Positions 16,772-25,009 of a DNA stretch of 64,000 nt are shown piece by piece. Within the stretch, counting starts at the first letter, position 1. Every line of letters starts with the position of its first letter. Origin of the DNA: Butyricimonas virosa (lineage in GTDB: Bacteria; Bacteroidota; Bacteroidia; Bacteroidales; Marinifilaceae); NCBI RefSeq assembly GCF_025148635.1, contig NZ_CP102269.1:3658001-3722000 (forward strand). Reading direction: 5' to 3'. A program made the translations under genes and the position numbers. Below the pieces are notes generated by a model. It was not told the DNA's origin. It ran no database searches and saw nothing but the letters and a program-made list of their open reading frames with translations.

Positions 16772-18175
16772 TCACCCGATAAAGACGATAATTCCCAGTA
16801 TTATTCCATACACGAGTGCATAAGGGAAAGCTTGTTTTAGGATTTCCCCTTCTTGGCCTTGTAATTGACATGCGGAGGCGGCAATGGCAATACTCTGGGG
16901 GGAGATGATTTTCCCGGCGGTAGTGCCTGTGGTGTTGGCGGCGGCAAGCCAAGAAGGATCAATGTCCATGTTTGCGGCGATTCCTGCTTGTAACTTCCCG
17001 AAAAGAATGTTTGCCGAAGTACCGCTACCCGTGATAAATGTTCCTATTTCCCCGACCAGAGGGGACCAAAAAGCGTAATACTTCCCGGAGATGGACGTGA
17101 GTGTGTCGGCCAGTAATTGCACCATACCGGATATTTCCATGAGTGCGGATATACCGACCAAGGCGATAACCATAATAATGGTACTGCGGATTTGTACAAG
17201 AGTTTGGCCGAGTAACGTGAATTGCCTGCTTGTCGTTACACCCTGTATCCGTCCCCCGATAAAAGCTCCGGCAAAAAGCAATAAACTCGTTGCCCTGAAA
17301 TTGAAGGGAATAGCCAGTAATATAAAGAAAATGATAAGGCCGTAGACACTCCACGCTTGGTATATTTGTCGGGGCGAGTGTTTCGTGGGAATTGTGTCAC
17401 TTTTTTCGGTCCATCTACTCCATGCGATAATAATAATGATGGAACAAATACTGCTTAGAATGGCTGGCATCTCCGGACCGAGATATACGGCCGTGGCGTA
17501 TTGTGCTAGGAAAGATACGCCCCCGACAAGCGTGCCGAGCAAAATGTTCTTGAGTAAAGCTTGGCGGCGTCTGTCGGCCAATATAGCCAAGGTAATTGGG
17601 ATCAAGAATATAAAAGGATATAATTGTTGAATGGTAGCCTTACACAATTCAGGCAACGGGCAGCCTGTCTCTTCCATGAGAACGGTTTCCGCGATACCGA
17701 CGGCTCCGAATGTCGTGGGTTCACTGTTGGCGATGAGACTCACGAGTACGGCGAACAACGGGCGAAATCCCAGCGTTACGAGTATGGCAGCCGGGATTGC
17801 GACCGAGGTCCCGTAGCCGGCCATTCCTTCCAGTAGGCCCCCGAACCCCCACGTGATCAGTAATACCTGTACACTCCTGTCCGTGGAAATCGTTGCCAGT
17901 TGGTCTTTTAACACTTCAATCTTGCCGGAATCCAGCAGAATATTATAGCTAAACACGGCCATCCAGATAACGGAAAGAATGGTGATACAAGCACGTGCGG
18001 TACTGTTTATTAAAGTGAAACCGATCTCTCGTGTGGGAATACCAAAGGCGAAAGTGGCCAACATAACGGTAATAACAAGGGTAAGCAGGCTACTCTTATC
18101 CCCGGGCCACTTGCATATCCCCATGGCTATGATCAGTATAACCATAGGCAGTAAGGCAAACAAGACTTCGAACAT
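16772..18175 (-). CDS. L-lactate permease (LctP family)
   Basis: A 467-residue integral membrane transporter of the LctP family, importing lactate (or glycolate) with protons. About 12 or more hydrophobic segments cover the sequence. Family motifs are GGLLEGMAGYGTSVAIPAA (about 112-130), LIANSEPTTFGAVG (about 146-159) and the C-terminal GTSANILFGKLQAGIA with ANTTGTTAGKIISPQSIAIA. It is shorter than E. coli LldP (about 550 residues), mainly in the loops. It converges exactly onto the alanine dehydrogenase gene; both enzymes feed or drain pyruvate. Confidence 0.88.
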   Translation of the reverse strand: MFEVLFALLPMVILIIAMGICKWPGDKSSLLTLVITVMLATFAFGIPTREIGFTLINSTARACITILSVIWMAVFSYNILLDSGKIEVLKDQLATISTDRSVQVLLITWGFGGLLEGMAGYGTSVAIPAAILVTLGFRPLFAVLVSLIANSEPTTFGAVGIAETVLMEETGCPLPELCKATIQQLYPFIFLIPITLAILADRRRQALLKNILLGTLVGGVSFLAQYATAVYLGPEMPAILSSICSIIIIIAWSRWTEKSDTIPTKHSPRQIYQAWSVYGLIIFFILLAIPFNFRATSLLLFAGAFIGGRIQGVTTSRQFTLLGQTLVQIRSTIIMVIALVGISALMEISGMVQLLADTLTSISGKYYAFWSPLVGEIGTFITGSGTSANILFGKLQAGIAANMDIDPSWLAAANTTGTTAGKIISPQSIAIAASACQLQGQEGEILKQAFPYALVYGIILGIIVFIG

Positions 18176-18193
18176 GGCGTATCGTTAACCTTC

Positions 18194-18691
18194 TTATTGC
18201 TTGAGGATAGAGTCTATAACCGGGGTTAAATCACTGTTTTTCGGTATTTTAATTCCCCGGATTCCGGCTGCCTCTGCCGCTTCGATGTCCCGAGAGCCAT
18301 CCCCGATTAACCATGAGGCGGATTTGTCAATGTCGAACTCCCGAATAGCTTGCTCGATCATGTAAGGCGACGGTTTACGGCATTTGCAGGGGGCAATACT
18401 ACTGTGATGAGGGCAGTAGTATATTTTGTCCACGTGCGCCCCGTGCTTTTCCAGTTCCTTGCACATGTGGGCGTGAAGGTTGTCCACGTCTTCGATCGTG
18501 TACTCCCCTTTAGCGACTCCACCTTGGTTGGTAACGACGATAATCAAGTAACCCGCCTCGTTCAGCCGACGAATACCGTCAATAACACCGGGATTGAAAA
18601 CGAAGTCTTCAACCTTGTAGATGTAATAATGACCTTCATCAGAATTGATGGTCCCGTCCCGATCCAAAAATATAGCCTTTTTCATTTTCAA
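18194..18691 (-). CDS. gmhB: D-glycero-D-manno-heptose-1,7-bisphosphate 7-phosphatase (HAD family)
   Basis: A 165-residue HAD phosphatase. Motif I is FLDRDGTIN (nucleophile Asp and acid/base Asp), motif II is the threonine in VVTNQ, and the zinc-binding loop CPHHSSIAPCKC is followed by RKPSP and motif IV GDGSRDIEAA. This set identifies GmhB or the closely related histidinol-phosphatase group; the zinc loop and length fit GmhB, which acts in heptose synthesis for the LPS core or glycans. It lies 31 bases before holA's stop on the same strand but 18 bases upstream of the permease, so one leftward transcript may carry all three. Confidence 0.88.
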   Translation of the reverse strand: MKMKKAIFLDRDGTINSDEGHYYIYKVEDFVFNPGVIDGIRRLNEAGYLIIVVTNQGGVAKGEYTIEDVDNLHAHMCKELEKHGAHVDKIYYCPHHSSIAPCKCRKPSPYMIEQAIREFDIDKSASWLIGDGSRDIEAAEAAGIRGIKIPKNSDLTPVIDSILKQ

Positions 18692-18722
18692 CCTGTAACC
18701 TGAAATTCACCACGGGCGAATT

Positions 18723-19733
18723 TCAATGCATTATCTTAAATATTAGCTCTTTCAGTAGTTCACCATCAGAAATGTTAGCATTGCCGACACCTTTTGATTT
18801 AAGGTCATATTCTCGTAACCAAGAGATAATGTTAGCGCATTTCATGGCGTTATATCTTTTCGCTCCTTCCGTGTAATCTTTCAGAAAATAAGGATTGATG
18901 CCCAGCAACCGGGCCATTTCCTGCTGGTTGGGAGTACTTTTCTTCTGGTAATGGTACGTCAGCAGGTTCAGAAAGTACCGGAACAACATACTGATCGTGA
19001 GAACCAGCGGGTTGTTCTTGGGATTAGCCTCGAAATAATTCACGATACGGTTCGCTTTCAGGTGATCCATCTGTATGATGGCTGCCGTGAGTTCGAACGT
19101 GTTGAATTCCTTGCTGATCCCCGTGTGTTCTTCAACCAGATTCTCCTTGATTTCACCGCCACCGGGAAGTAGGAGCATGAGCTTGTCCAGTTCGTTGGCC
19201 ACCTTGCTCAAATCGTTCCCCAGACTTTCCGCGAGAATACCTGCGGCTTTCAATGAAATCATATACTTCTTGTCTTTGCAGTACGAGATAATCCAGTCCG
19301 GGATCTTATTGTCGTAAAGTTTGGCCGACTCGAAATAGATGCAATGCGAAGAGCTGCTTAATTTCTTGAAAATCCCTTTACGCTTATCCGGTTTCTTGTT
19401 TTTATAGAGAAACACGAGGATTGTTGTCGGTTGAAGATGATCAATATAAGGCAGTAAATTCTCGAAATCCCGGATATTCTGAGCCTCTTTGACAATGACA
19501 ACCTGACGTTGTGACATCATGGGAAAGCGGCGGGCTGTGTCGGTCACGGTGGTCATGGAGACATCGTTCCCGTACAATATCGTTTGGTTAAACGCCTTCT
19601 CGTCCTCCGTGAGGGCGTTTTTCTCGATGCGTGTCGCTATATCGTCCAAAAAATAGGATTCCTCCCCCGATAAAAAGTAAATCGGGGCATATTTTCCTGC
19701 TTTTAAATCTGCAACTATCTCTTCGTATTTCAT
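18723..19733 (-). CDS. holA: DNA polymerase III subunit delta
   Basis: A 336-residue clamp-loader delta subunit, which opens the sliding clamp. The N-terminus KYAPIYFLSGEESYFLDDI is typical, followed by the AAA+-like module without a Walker A motif, the helical region (SLGNDLSKVANELDKLMLLL) and the C-terminal collar domain (about 215-336). Length matches the family. A perfect -7 element (TACTTTTG read leftward, 19738-19745) ends only 4 bases before the start codon, so the transcript may be nearly leaderless. Confidence 0.92.
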   Translation of the reverse strand: MKYEEIVADLKAGKYAPIYFLSGEESYFLDDIATRIEKNALTEDEKAFNQTILYGNDVSMTTVTDTARRFPMMSQRQVVIVKEAQNIRDFENLLPYIDHLQPTTILVFLYKNKKPDKRKGIFKKLSSSSHCIYFESAKLYDNKIPDWIISYCKDKKYMISLKAAGILAESLGNDLSKVANELDKLMLLLPGGGEIKENLVEEHTGISKEFNTFELTAAIIQMDHLKANRIVNYFEANPKNNPLVLTISMLFRYFLNLLTYHYQKKSTPNQQEMARLLGINPYFLKDYTEGAKRYNAMKCANIISWLREYDLKSKGVGNANISDGELLKELIFKIMH

Positions 19734-19737
19734 AAGG

Positions 19738-19745
19738 CAAAAGTA
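19738..19745 (-). promoter_or_regulatory. -7 element directly before holA
   Basis: CAAAAGTA on the plus strand reads TACTTTTG leftward, matching TAnnTTTG. It lies 5-12 bases upstream of the holA ATG. No good -33 sits at the usual spacing. If used, the RNA would begin at or near the start codon. Confidence 0.45.
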
Positions 19746-19803
19746 ATAAACTTTAAATTCCGATCATATCAAAGAGTGGTAATTTTAGCACCAAGAACAG
19801 GAT

Positions 19804-20400
19804 TTATCGCCGGGAGATGTGAGAAGGGGCTTCCTTTTCGATCGAGCGCACGACCTGCTCGATTTCCCGGTCTCGTCCGTTCGGTTCGTAATCGGCTTTC
19901 AGGTTATTCCCGAATAACAAAGCCAGCGATTGCCAGAAATAGGCGTTCACCGTACCCTTGTACTCCTTGATGTGATTGAACGACGTGTTGTTTGTCTCCC
20001 GGTAGATCAGGCGAACGAGAATCTTCCCTTGCGTGACGGTTAGTTTCATCAACGGTTGTTTGAACGTGTGCATGAGTTCCTTGTACTCTTTCTTGATAAT
20101 CTGCTTTCTTTTTGCTTCGGAATCCGTTTGCGCTAGTTTATATTCAATCTCGTTGATCTTGGCGGCGGCTATTTTCGCGTACGGGAACACCTTTCTCACG
20201 TTATAAACCATCCTTTGGTTCCGTTGTTGCTGGCGGGCGTATTTTCGGGGATTCTTCAATCGGGCGACGACATCTACTTCATGGAGAAGAACATGAGGCA
20301 CGGTATCCCTACCCATAATCACGGATGGGACAACACTCTGCGCTGTTGCAAAGCTGTTAATAAATAAAGATAGGAGTGATATGATAAATATTTTGCACAT
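19804..20400 (-). CDS. DUF4294 exported protein
   Basis: A 198-residue protein of the Bacteroidota-specific DUF4294 family, function unknown. A signal peptide (about 1-20, ending SFATAQ) is followed by a basic helical region (RKYARQQQRNQRMVYNVRKV) with the family's conserved YPYAK-like FPYAKIAAAKINEIE, then MKLTVTQGKILVRLIYRETN. Periplasmic or outer-membrane location is expected. It diverges from the yqgE gene and shares a 73-base promoter region with it. Confidence 0.85.
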   Translation of the reverse strand: MCKIFIISLLSLFINSFATAQSVVPSVIMGRDTVPHVLLHEVDVVARLKNPRKYARQQQRNQRMVYNVRKVFPYAKIAAAKINEIEYKLAQTDSEAKRKQIIKKEYKELMHTFKQPLMKLTVTQGKILVRLIYRETNNTSFNHIKEYKGTVNAYFWQSLALLFGNNLKADYEPNGRDREIEQVVRSIEKEAPSHISRR

Positions 20401-20422
20401 TTTTATATCTTTGCATTAACGC

Positions 20423-20463
20423 TTTATCAATACAAAGTTAGTAGATATATTTGACTTGTAAAA
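20423..20463. promoter_or_regulatory. Overlapping divergent promoters of DUF4294 gene and yqgE
   Basis: Rightward: TTTA (20423-20426), 19 bases, TATATTTG (20446-20453), 20 bases before the yqgE GTG. Leftward: AAAA (20460-20463, reading TTTT), 19 bases, CAAAGTTA (20433-20440, reading TAACTTTG), for the DUF4294 gene. Both have the exact Bacteroidota spacing with near-consensus elements. Their elements interleave, so use of one should block the other. Confidence 0.75.
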
Positions 20464-20473
20464 ATATTAACTA

Positions 20474-21064
20474 GTGGAAAAGGAATTTCAGGATCTGTTT
20501 CAGATACGTCACAACGATGACCGTGTTGAGGTGGGAAAGGTGTTGATTGCAGAACCTTTTCTGGAAGGTAAGTATTTTAATCGTTCCGTGGTTTACATGG
20601 TGGAACATGATCCGAGTGGGAGCGTGGGTTTTGTATTGAACAAGCCGTTACCTTACACGACTTCCGAGTTGGTAAAAGAACTCGAAGGCGTATATTTCCC
20701 CGTGTACATTGGTGGTCCCGTGGAACGTAATCAATTGTATTACATCCATCGGAGAAATGACATACCGGATTCGGAAGAGATTGCGAAGGGTATATACTGG
20801 GGAGGTGATTTTAAGGCTTTGACGGAGATGTTGAAAGCCGGAAAGGTATTGGAAGGCGAGATTCGTTTCTTTGCAGGGTATAGTGGCTGGACAGATAGCC
20901 AGTTGGAGAATGAACTGCAGGAGAATTCTTGGATGGTGGGGACAATTCCTACCGACACGCTGTTTACCATCCCGAACGAGGGGTTATGGGAACAAGCCAT
21001 GAGTTCTCTGGGCGGAAGATACAAGCTGTGGGCGAATTTTCCGGAAGACCCGATTCTTAATTAA
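20474..21064 (+). CDS. YqgE/AlgH-family protein
   Basis: A 196-residue protein of the YqgE/AlgH family (DUF179), widespread and of uncertain function. Visible motifs are GKVLIAEPFLEGKYFNRSVVYM, the GSVGFVLNKPL stretch, GGPVERNQLYYIHR, and FAGYSGWTDSQLENEL with WMVG. Start is a GTG at 20474, set by the start of homology and the promoter just upstream. No enzyme active site is known for the family. Confidence 0.9.
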   Translation: MEKEFQDLFQIRHNDDRVEVGKVLIAEPFLEGKYFNRSVVYMVEHDPSGSVGFVLNKPLPYTTSELVKELEGVYFPVYIGGPVERNQLYYIHRRNDIPDSEEIAKGIYWGGDFKALTEMLKAGKVLEGEIRFFAGYSGWTDSQLENELQENSWMVGTIPTDTLFTIPNEGLWEQAMSSLGGRYKLWANFPEDPILN

Positions 21065-21118
21065 TTGAAAATTGAGAATTGAAAGTTGAAAATGAAGACG
21101 ATTTGATGAGTTTGGAGA

Positions 21119-21240
21119 TTAGAGGGGACTACCCCCACCGGCTCTCCCTTGCACAGGGGGAGAGCCGAACGCAAGGAATTGTTTCAATGTAACAATGAAG
21201 CGTGTCCTCCCCCTGTGTAAGGGGGAGTTAGAGGGGGTTG
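21119..21240 (-). repeat. GC-rich palindromic intergenic repeat, family 1 (copy A)
   Basis: Positions 21200-21236 (GCGTGTCCTCCCCCTGTGTA and on) are the exact reverse complement of 38607-38643. An arm with CTCCCTTGCACAGGGGGAG lies at about 21143-21161, so the unit can fold as two paired palindromes. Other copies are at 38601, 39201 and 49300. Between yqgE and rnpB there is no gene, only this unit and a family-2 repeat. Confidence 0.85.
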
Positions 21241-21243
21241 TTA

Positions 21244-21300
21244 AAGCGTTGGCTTTGTGCGGTTGGAATCTAAAATCTAAAATCATTAAATCTAAAATAT
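21244..21300 (+). repeat. Dispersed repeat family 2 (copy 1), before rnpB
   Basis: AAGCGTTGGCTTTGTGCGGT at 21244-21263 continues TTGGAATCTAAAAT and then AT-rich TCTAAAAT units. Nearly the same 33 bases occur at 45701-45733, and inverted at about 61461-61493. Confidence 0.8.
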
Positions 21301-21302
21301 AA

Positions 21303-21643
21303 AGGCAGGCCGTTCTATCGCTGTCCCGCGAGGGAGAGAGGAAAGTCCGGGCAACACAGGGCATCGTGCTTCTTAACGGGAAGGTCTCCGAGAGGGGGCA
21401 GTAGTGTAACAGAAAATAACCGTTCCGTTCGCGGAATAAGGGTGAAAAGGTGAGGTAAGAGCCCACCGGTATCCCGGGTGATCGGGGTAGCCGTACACCT
21501 CACGAGTTGCAAGACCATGTACACTGGCGCTTAGGTTTGCCCGACCGATGCCAGGGGGTAGGTCGCTAGAGCCGCGGAGTGATCCTCGGAGTAGATAAAT
21601 GATAGAAACCGCAAGGTACAGAACCCGGCTTACAGGCCTGCCT
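21303..21643 (+). ncRNA. rnpB: RNase P RNA (catalytic RNA of tRNA 5' maturation), class A
   Basis: The ends pair as stem P1: GGCAGGCC (21304-21311) with GGCCTGCC (21635-21642), followed by a T-run. The universally conserved core is present: GAGGAAAGTCCGGGC (about 21338-21352), the middle ACACTGGCG region, and near the 3' end GATAAATGATAGAA and ACAGAACCCGGCTTA. These are the P4 and CR-I to CR-V signatures. The RNA cleaves the 5' leader from pre-tRNAs. No protein-coding gene overlaps it on the same strand. Confidence 0.95.
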
Positions 21644-21768
21644 TTTTTTAATTGTAAATCAATTAATTTACGATTTATGATTCAGAAAAACATTAGTATA
21701 GGGAGGAAATCACCTGATCTAAAATCATAAATCAGGAAATTAATAAAATCTATAACAATAATTAGGAC

Positions 21769-22980
21769 GTGAAATCAATCAGAGAAATATTTAGAATTGG
21801 GTACGGGCCTTCTTCCAGTCACACGATGGGACCGGGACGTGCCGCACATTATTTTAAGGAAAAGAATCCGGATGCCGAGCGCTACCGGGTGACCTTGTAC
21901 GGGAGTTTGGCCCTGACAGGAGTGGGCCACGGAACGGATGTTGCCATTCAGAAAATGATTAATCGGCCGGACGACACGGAAATTATATGGGAATCCACGA
22001 AATCCCTGCCCCATCATCCGAACGGGATGTTGTTCGAGGCATTGAGAAACGGGGAAGTCGTGGATCGTTGGGAAGTATACAGTGTCGGTGGTGGCGCTTT
22101 GTGGGATGAACTGGAAACCTTCAAGGAGGAGGATGTCTATCCCGATACGAAAATGACGGATATACTGGAGTGGTGCAAGGCCGAGGGACGCTCTTTCGTG
22201 GAGTACGTGGAACTGCACGAGGGACCGGAAATCTTCGACTATCTCGAAGAAGTTTGGAAAGTGATGGTTACAAGTATTCATAACGGCTTGGAAAACGAGG
22301 GAGTGTTACCCGGTAACTTGAGGTTGGCACGCAAGGCTTGTTCCTACCACGTGCGGGCCCAGCAATCGGCAGGAACCCTGCGCCATATGGGAATGGTATT
22401 TGCTGCCGCTTTGGCAGTTGCCGAAGAGAATGCGGCAGGAGGTAAGATAGTGACGGCACCCACGTGCGGGTCGGCCGGGGTCGTTCCTTCCGTGTTGTTT
22501 TTCTTGAAACACGATCAGGAGATTAGTGATAAACGAATTATAAAAGGTCTGGCCACGGCCGGGTTGATCGGTAACATCGTGAAGACCAACGGTTCTATTT
22601 CTGGGGCCGAGGTAGGATGTCAGGGAGAGCTGGGAACGGCTTGCGCTATGGCAGCCGGTGCGGCGGCCCAGATATTGGGAGGTTCCCCGATGCAGATAGA
22701 GTATGCTGCGGAAATGGGATTCGAGCATAACTTAGGCTTGACGTGCGATCCCGTGGGGGGGTACGTGCAAATTCCCTGTATCGAGCGAAATGCCTTTATC
22801 TCGCAGAAAGCGCGGGAATGCGCGATCTATTCTTTGTTCTCGGATGGCCGGCACAAGGTGTCTTTCGATGACGTGGTGGAGACCATGATGCAGACGGGTT
22901 GCGATATGCAGGCCAAGTATCGCGAAACAAGCCTCGGTGGTTTGGCCCGTATATACAGAGCTCCGTTGAAAAAATCGTAG
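21769..22980 (+). CDS. sdaA: L-serine ammonia-lyase, iron-sulfur type
   Basis: A 403-residue serine dehydratase that turns L-serine into pyruvate and ammonia. The N-terminal beta domain has GYGPSSSHTMGPGRAA, the substrate-loop motif. The alpha domain carries TAPTCGSAGVVPS, CQGELGTACAM and PVGGYVQIPCIERNA, whose cysteines bind the [4Fe-4S] cluster. Both domains are in one chain, the single-gene form. The start is a GTG at 21769. Pyruvate and ammonia are also the products of alanine dehydrogenase nearby, consistent with amino-acid fermentation (inference). Confidence 0.93.
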   Translation: MKSIREIFRIGYGPSSSHTMGPGRAAHYFKEKNPDAERYRVTLYGSLALTGVGHGTDVAIQKMINRPDDTEIIWESTKSLPHHPNGMLFEALRNGEVVDRWEVYSVGGGALWDELETFKEEDVYPDTKMTDILEWCKAEGRSFVEYVELHEGPEIFDYLEEVWKVMVTSIHNGLENEGVLPGNLRLARKACSYHVRAQQSAGTLRHMGMVFAAALAVAEENAAGGKIVTAPTCGSAGVVPSVLFFLKHDQEISDKRIIKGLATAGLIGNIVKTNGSISGAEVGCQGELGTACAMAAGAAAQILGGSPMQIEYAAEMGFEHNLGLTCDPVGGYVQIPCIERNAFISQKARECAIYSLFSDGRHKVSFDDVVETMMQTGCDMQAKYRETSLGGLARIYRAPLKKS

Positions 22981-23069
22981 CGTTGAATCCGGTGCTGGCG
23001 AGCCGGAATGGTACATTAATTGTAACAACTAAGAATAGAAAATCGTAGATCTAAAGTTATACAAGGCTT

Positions 23070-23660
23070 ATGGACAGGATTAAGTTAAAAGTTTTCGGGT
23101 TATCTTATCAGAGTATGTCACAAACCGGAGCATACGCGCTGATTCTGGCGGAAGAGAACGATGCCTTCCGCATCCCCATCATTATCGGGATCGCAGAGGC
23201 TCAATCCATTGCCATACAGATGGAACACCTGCACTCGCAACGTCCCTTGACGCATGATTTGATGAAGAGTCTGGCGGATAATCTGGGAGTGGTTTTGGAA
23301 GAGGTTTATATATACCGTTGGGAATCCGGTATCTTTTACTCTGAACTGCGTTTCAGGAATGGCGAGGAATTACTGAAGATTGATTCGCGTACTTCTGACG
23401 CCATCGCTCTTGCCTTGCGCTATAATTGTCCGATTTACATCGCGGCCAGCGTGATTGCCAAGACAGCCATCCCGATCTCCGATTTGGCAGCGGGAGAATT
23501 TAGCGGGCAAAAGCCTGTTGAACCGGAGAAATCTGAAACAACCGAGTATAACTTCACGATAGAAGAATTAACCCGTTTACTGGATGAGGCAGTGAAGAAC
23601 GAGGATTACGAGAGTGCCTCTCGTTTCCGAGATATGCTGAAAGCCAGGAAGGAGGAATAA
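23070..23660 (+). CDS. Bifunctional nuclease family (DUF151) protein with C-terminal UVR motif
   Basis: A 196-residue protein. Residues 1 to about 140 match the bifunctional nuclease/DUF151 domain (LPIIIGIAEAQSIAIQM-like FRIPIIIGIAEAQSIAIQME, HDLMKSL, IDSRTSDAIALALR). The last 35 residues are a UvrB/UvrC (UVR) motif (LLDEAVKNEDYESASRFRD), a helical pair used for protein contacts in repair. The DUF151 plus UVR architecture is common in Bacteroidota. It precedes pgi by 10 bases and is likely co-transcribed. Cellular role is not firmly known. Confidence 0.88.
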   Translation: MDRIKLKVFGLSYQSMSQTGAYALILAEENDAFRIPIIIGIAEAQSIAIQMEHLHSQRPLTHDLMKSLADNLGVVLEEVYIYRWESGIFYSELRFRNGEELLKIDSRTSDAIALALRYNCPIYIAASVIAKTAIPISDLAAGEFSGQKPVEPEKSETTEYNFTIEELTRLLDEAVKNEDYESASRFRDMLKARKEE

Positions 23661-23670
23661 TATATAAAAC

Positions 23671-24978
23671 ATGAAAACAATGGATCGCATAAAACTTGAC
23701 TACTCGAAGGTGTTATCGTTTGTAGGGGAAGAAGAGATCGCCGTGCAACGAGAAAAAGCAACAAAAGCTCTAAAGGACTTGGAAGACGGAACTTGTAAAG
23801 GGAGTGACTTTCTGGGTTGGCTCGATCTGCCCGTTCACATCACGGATGATGAATTGGATCGTATTTCTGCTTGTGCCAACAAGTTAAGGGAGCAAACCGA
23901 TGTCGTTGTCATCGTGGGCATCGGGGGATCTTACCTGGGAGCCAAGGCGGTGATCGAGGCCATGTCCGGTAGTTTTGATGCTTATTCCGGTACGAAAGTT
24001 GTTTTCGCGGGAAATAACGTGAGCGAGGACTATCTATACGAGTTACAGGCGTTCCTCAAAGATAAGAAATTCGGTATATGCGTGATTTCCAAATCGGGAA
24101 CCACGACCGAGCCTGCCGTGGCTTTCCGTTTATTGAAAGATCAATTAATCGAGCAGGAGGGAATTACCGTGGCGAGGGAGAGAATTGTTGCCATTACCGA
24201 CGAGAAAAAGGGTGCCTTGCGAACGATGTCAGATCGGGAAGGGTACGAGACTTTTATTATTCCGGACAATGTCGGGGGACGCTACTCCGTGCTGACCCCC
24301 GTGGGATTGCTCCCCGTGGTCATTGCCGGTTTTGATGTTCGGGCTTTAGTCAAAGGGGCCGTGGATATGCGGGCGTACAGCAAAGGTAACGGGGCAGAAC
24401 TTTCCGCCACTTATGCTGCTGTTCGGAACGCCCTCTACGAAAAGGGGTACGTGATCGAGATCACGGTGAACTTCAACCCGAAACTGCATTACGTTGCCGA
24501 ATGGTGGAAGCAGCTTTACGGGGAAAGCGAGGGAAAAGAGAATAAGGGTATATTCCCCGCCAGCGTTGATTTCACGACAGATTTGCACTCCATGGGACAA
24601 TACATACAGGAAGGACGTCGCAATCTGTTCGAGACAGTTCTTTCCATCGATAAAACGAAATACAGCTTGCAAGTGCCTTGCGATGCCCATGACCTCGATA
24701 AACTGAATTATCTAGCCGGGAAACGCGTTGATGAGGTAAACAAGATGGCTGAACTGGGAACCCAACTCGCCCACGTGGACGGTGGGGTACCGAATATCCG
24801 GGTCATTATCCCGGAACTGACGGAGTACTACTTGGGTCAGCTATTCTATTTCTACGAGCTGGCTTGCGGCATCTCCGGCGGTATCCTCGGGGTGAACACC
24901 TTCGACCAGCCGGGCGTGGAGGCCTACAAGAACAATATGTTCATGCTGCTCGGTAAGCCGGGGTACGAGAGAAAATAA
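23671..24978 (+). CDS. pgi: Glucose-6-phosphate isomerase
   Basis: A 435-residue phosphoglucose isomerase, interconverting glucose-6-phosphate and fructose-6-phosphate. Motifs are VVIVGIGGSYLGAKA (about 80-94), CVISKSGTTTEPAVAFR (phosphate-binding loop), FIIPDNVGGRYSVLTPVGLLP (the GGRYS signature) and GVNTFDQPGVEAYK near the C-terminus with the catalytic lysine. The length is that of the shorter Firmicutes/Bacteroidota-type enzyme. Transcription ends at a strong hairpin overlapping 24977-25009. Confidence 0.95.
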   Translation: MKTMDRIKLDYSKVLSFVGEEEIAVQREKATKALKDLEDGTCKGSDFLGWLDLPVHITDDELDRISACANKLREQTDVVVIVGIGGSYLGAKAVIEAMSGSFDAYSGTKVVFAGNNVSEDYLYELQAFLKDKKFGICVISKSGTTTEPAVAFRLLKDQLIEQEGITVARERIVAITDEKKGALRTMSDREGYETFIIPDNVGGRYSVLTPVGLLPVVIAGFDVRALVKGAVDMRAYSKGNGAELSATYAAVRNALYEKGYVIEITVNFNPKLHYVAEWWKQLYGESEGKENKGIFPASVDFTTDLHSMGQYIQEGRRNLFETVLSIDKTKYSLQVPCDAHDLDKLNYLAGKRVDEVNKMAELGTQLAHVDGGVPNIRVIIPELTEYYLGQLFYFYELACGISGGILGVNTFDQPGVEAYKNNMFMLLGKPGYERK

Positions 24979-25009
24979 AAAATGAACTGGCATTGCCAGT
25001 TCATTTTTT
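24977..25009. terminator. Bidirectional terminator between pgi and the ThiF-like gene
   Basis: AAAAAATGAACTGGCA pairs with TGCCAGTTCATTTTTT in a near-perfect stem with a tiny loop. T-runs follow on both strands, and it overlaps the stop codon of the leftward gene. Confidence 0.92.

Noticed and set aside
21303..21643. Small proteins read from the rnpB region
   Set aside because: The region has the full conserved core of RNase P RNA, and the reading frames through it are incidental.
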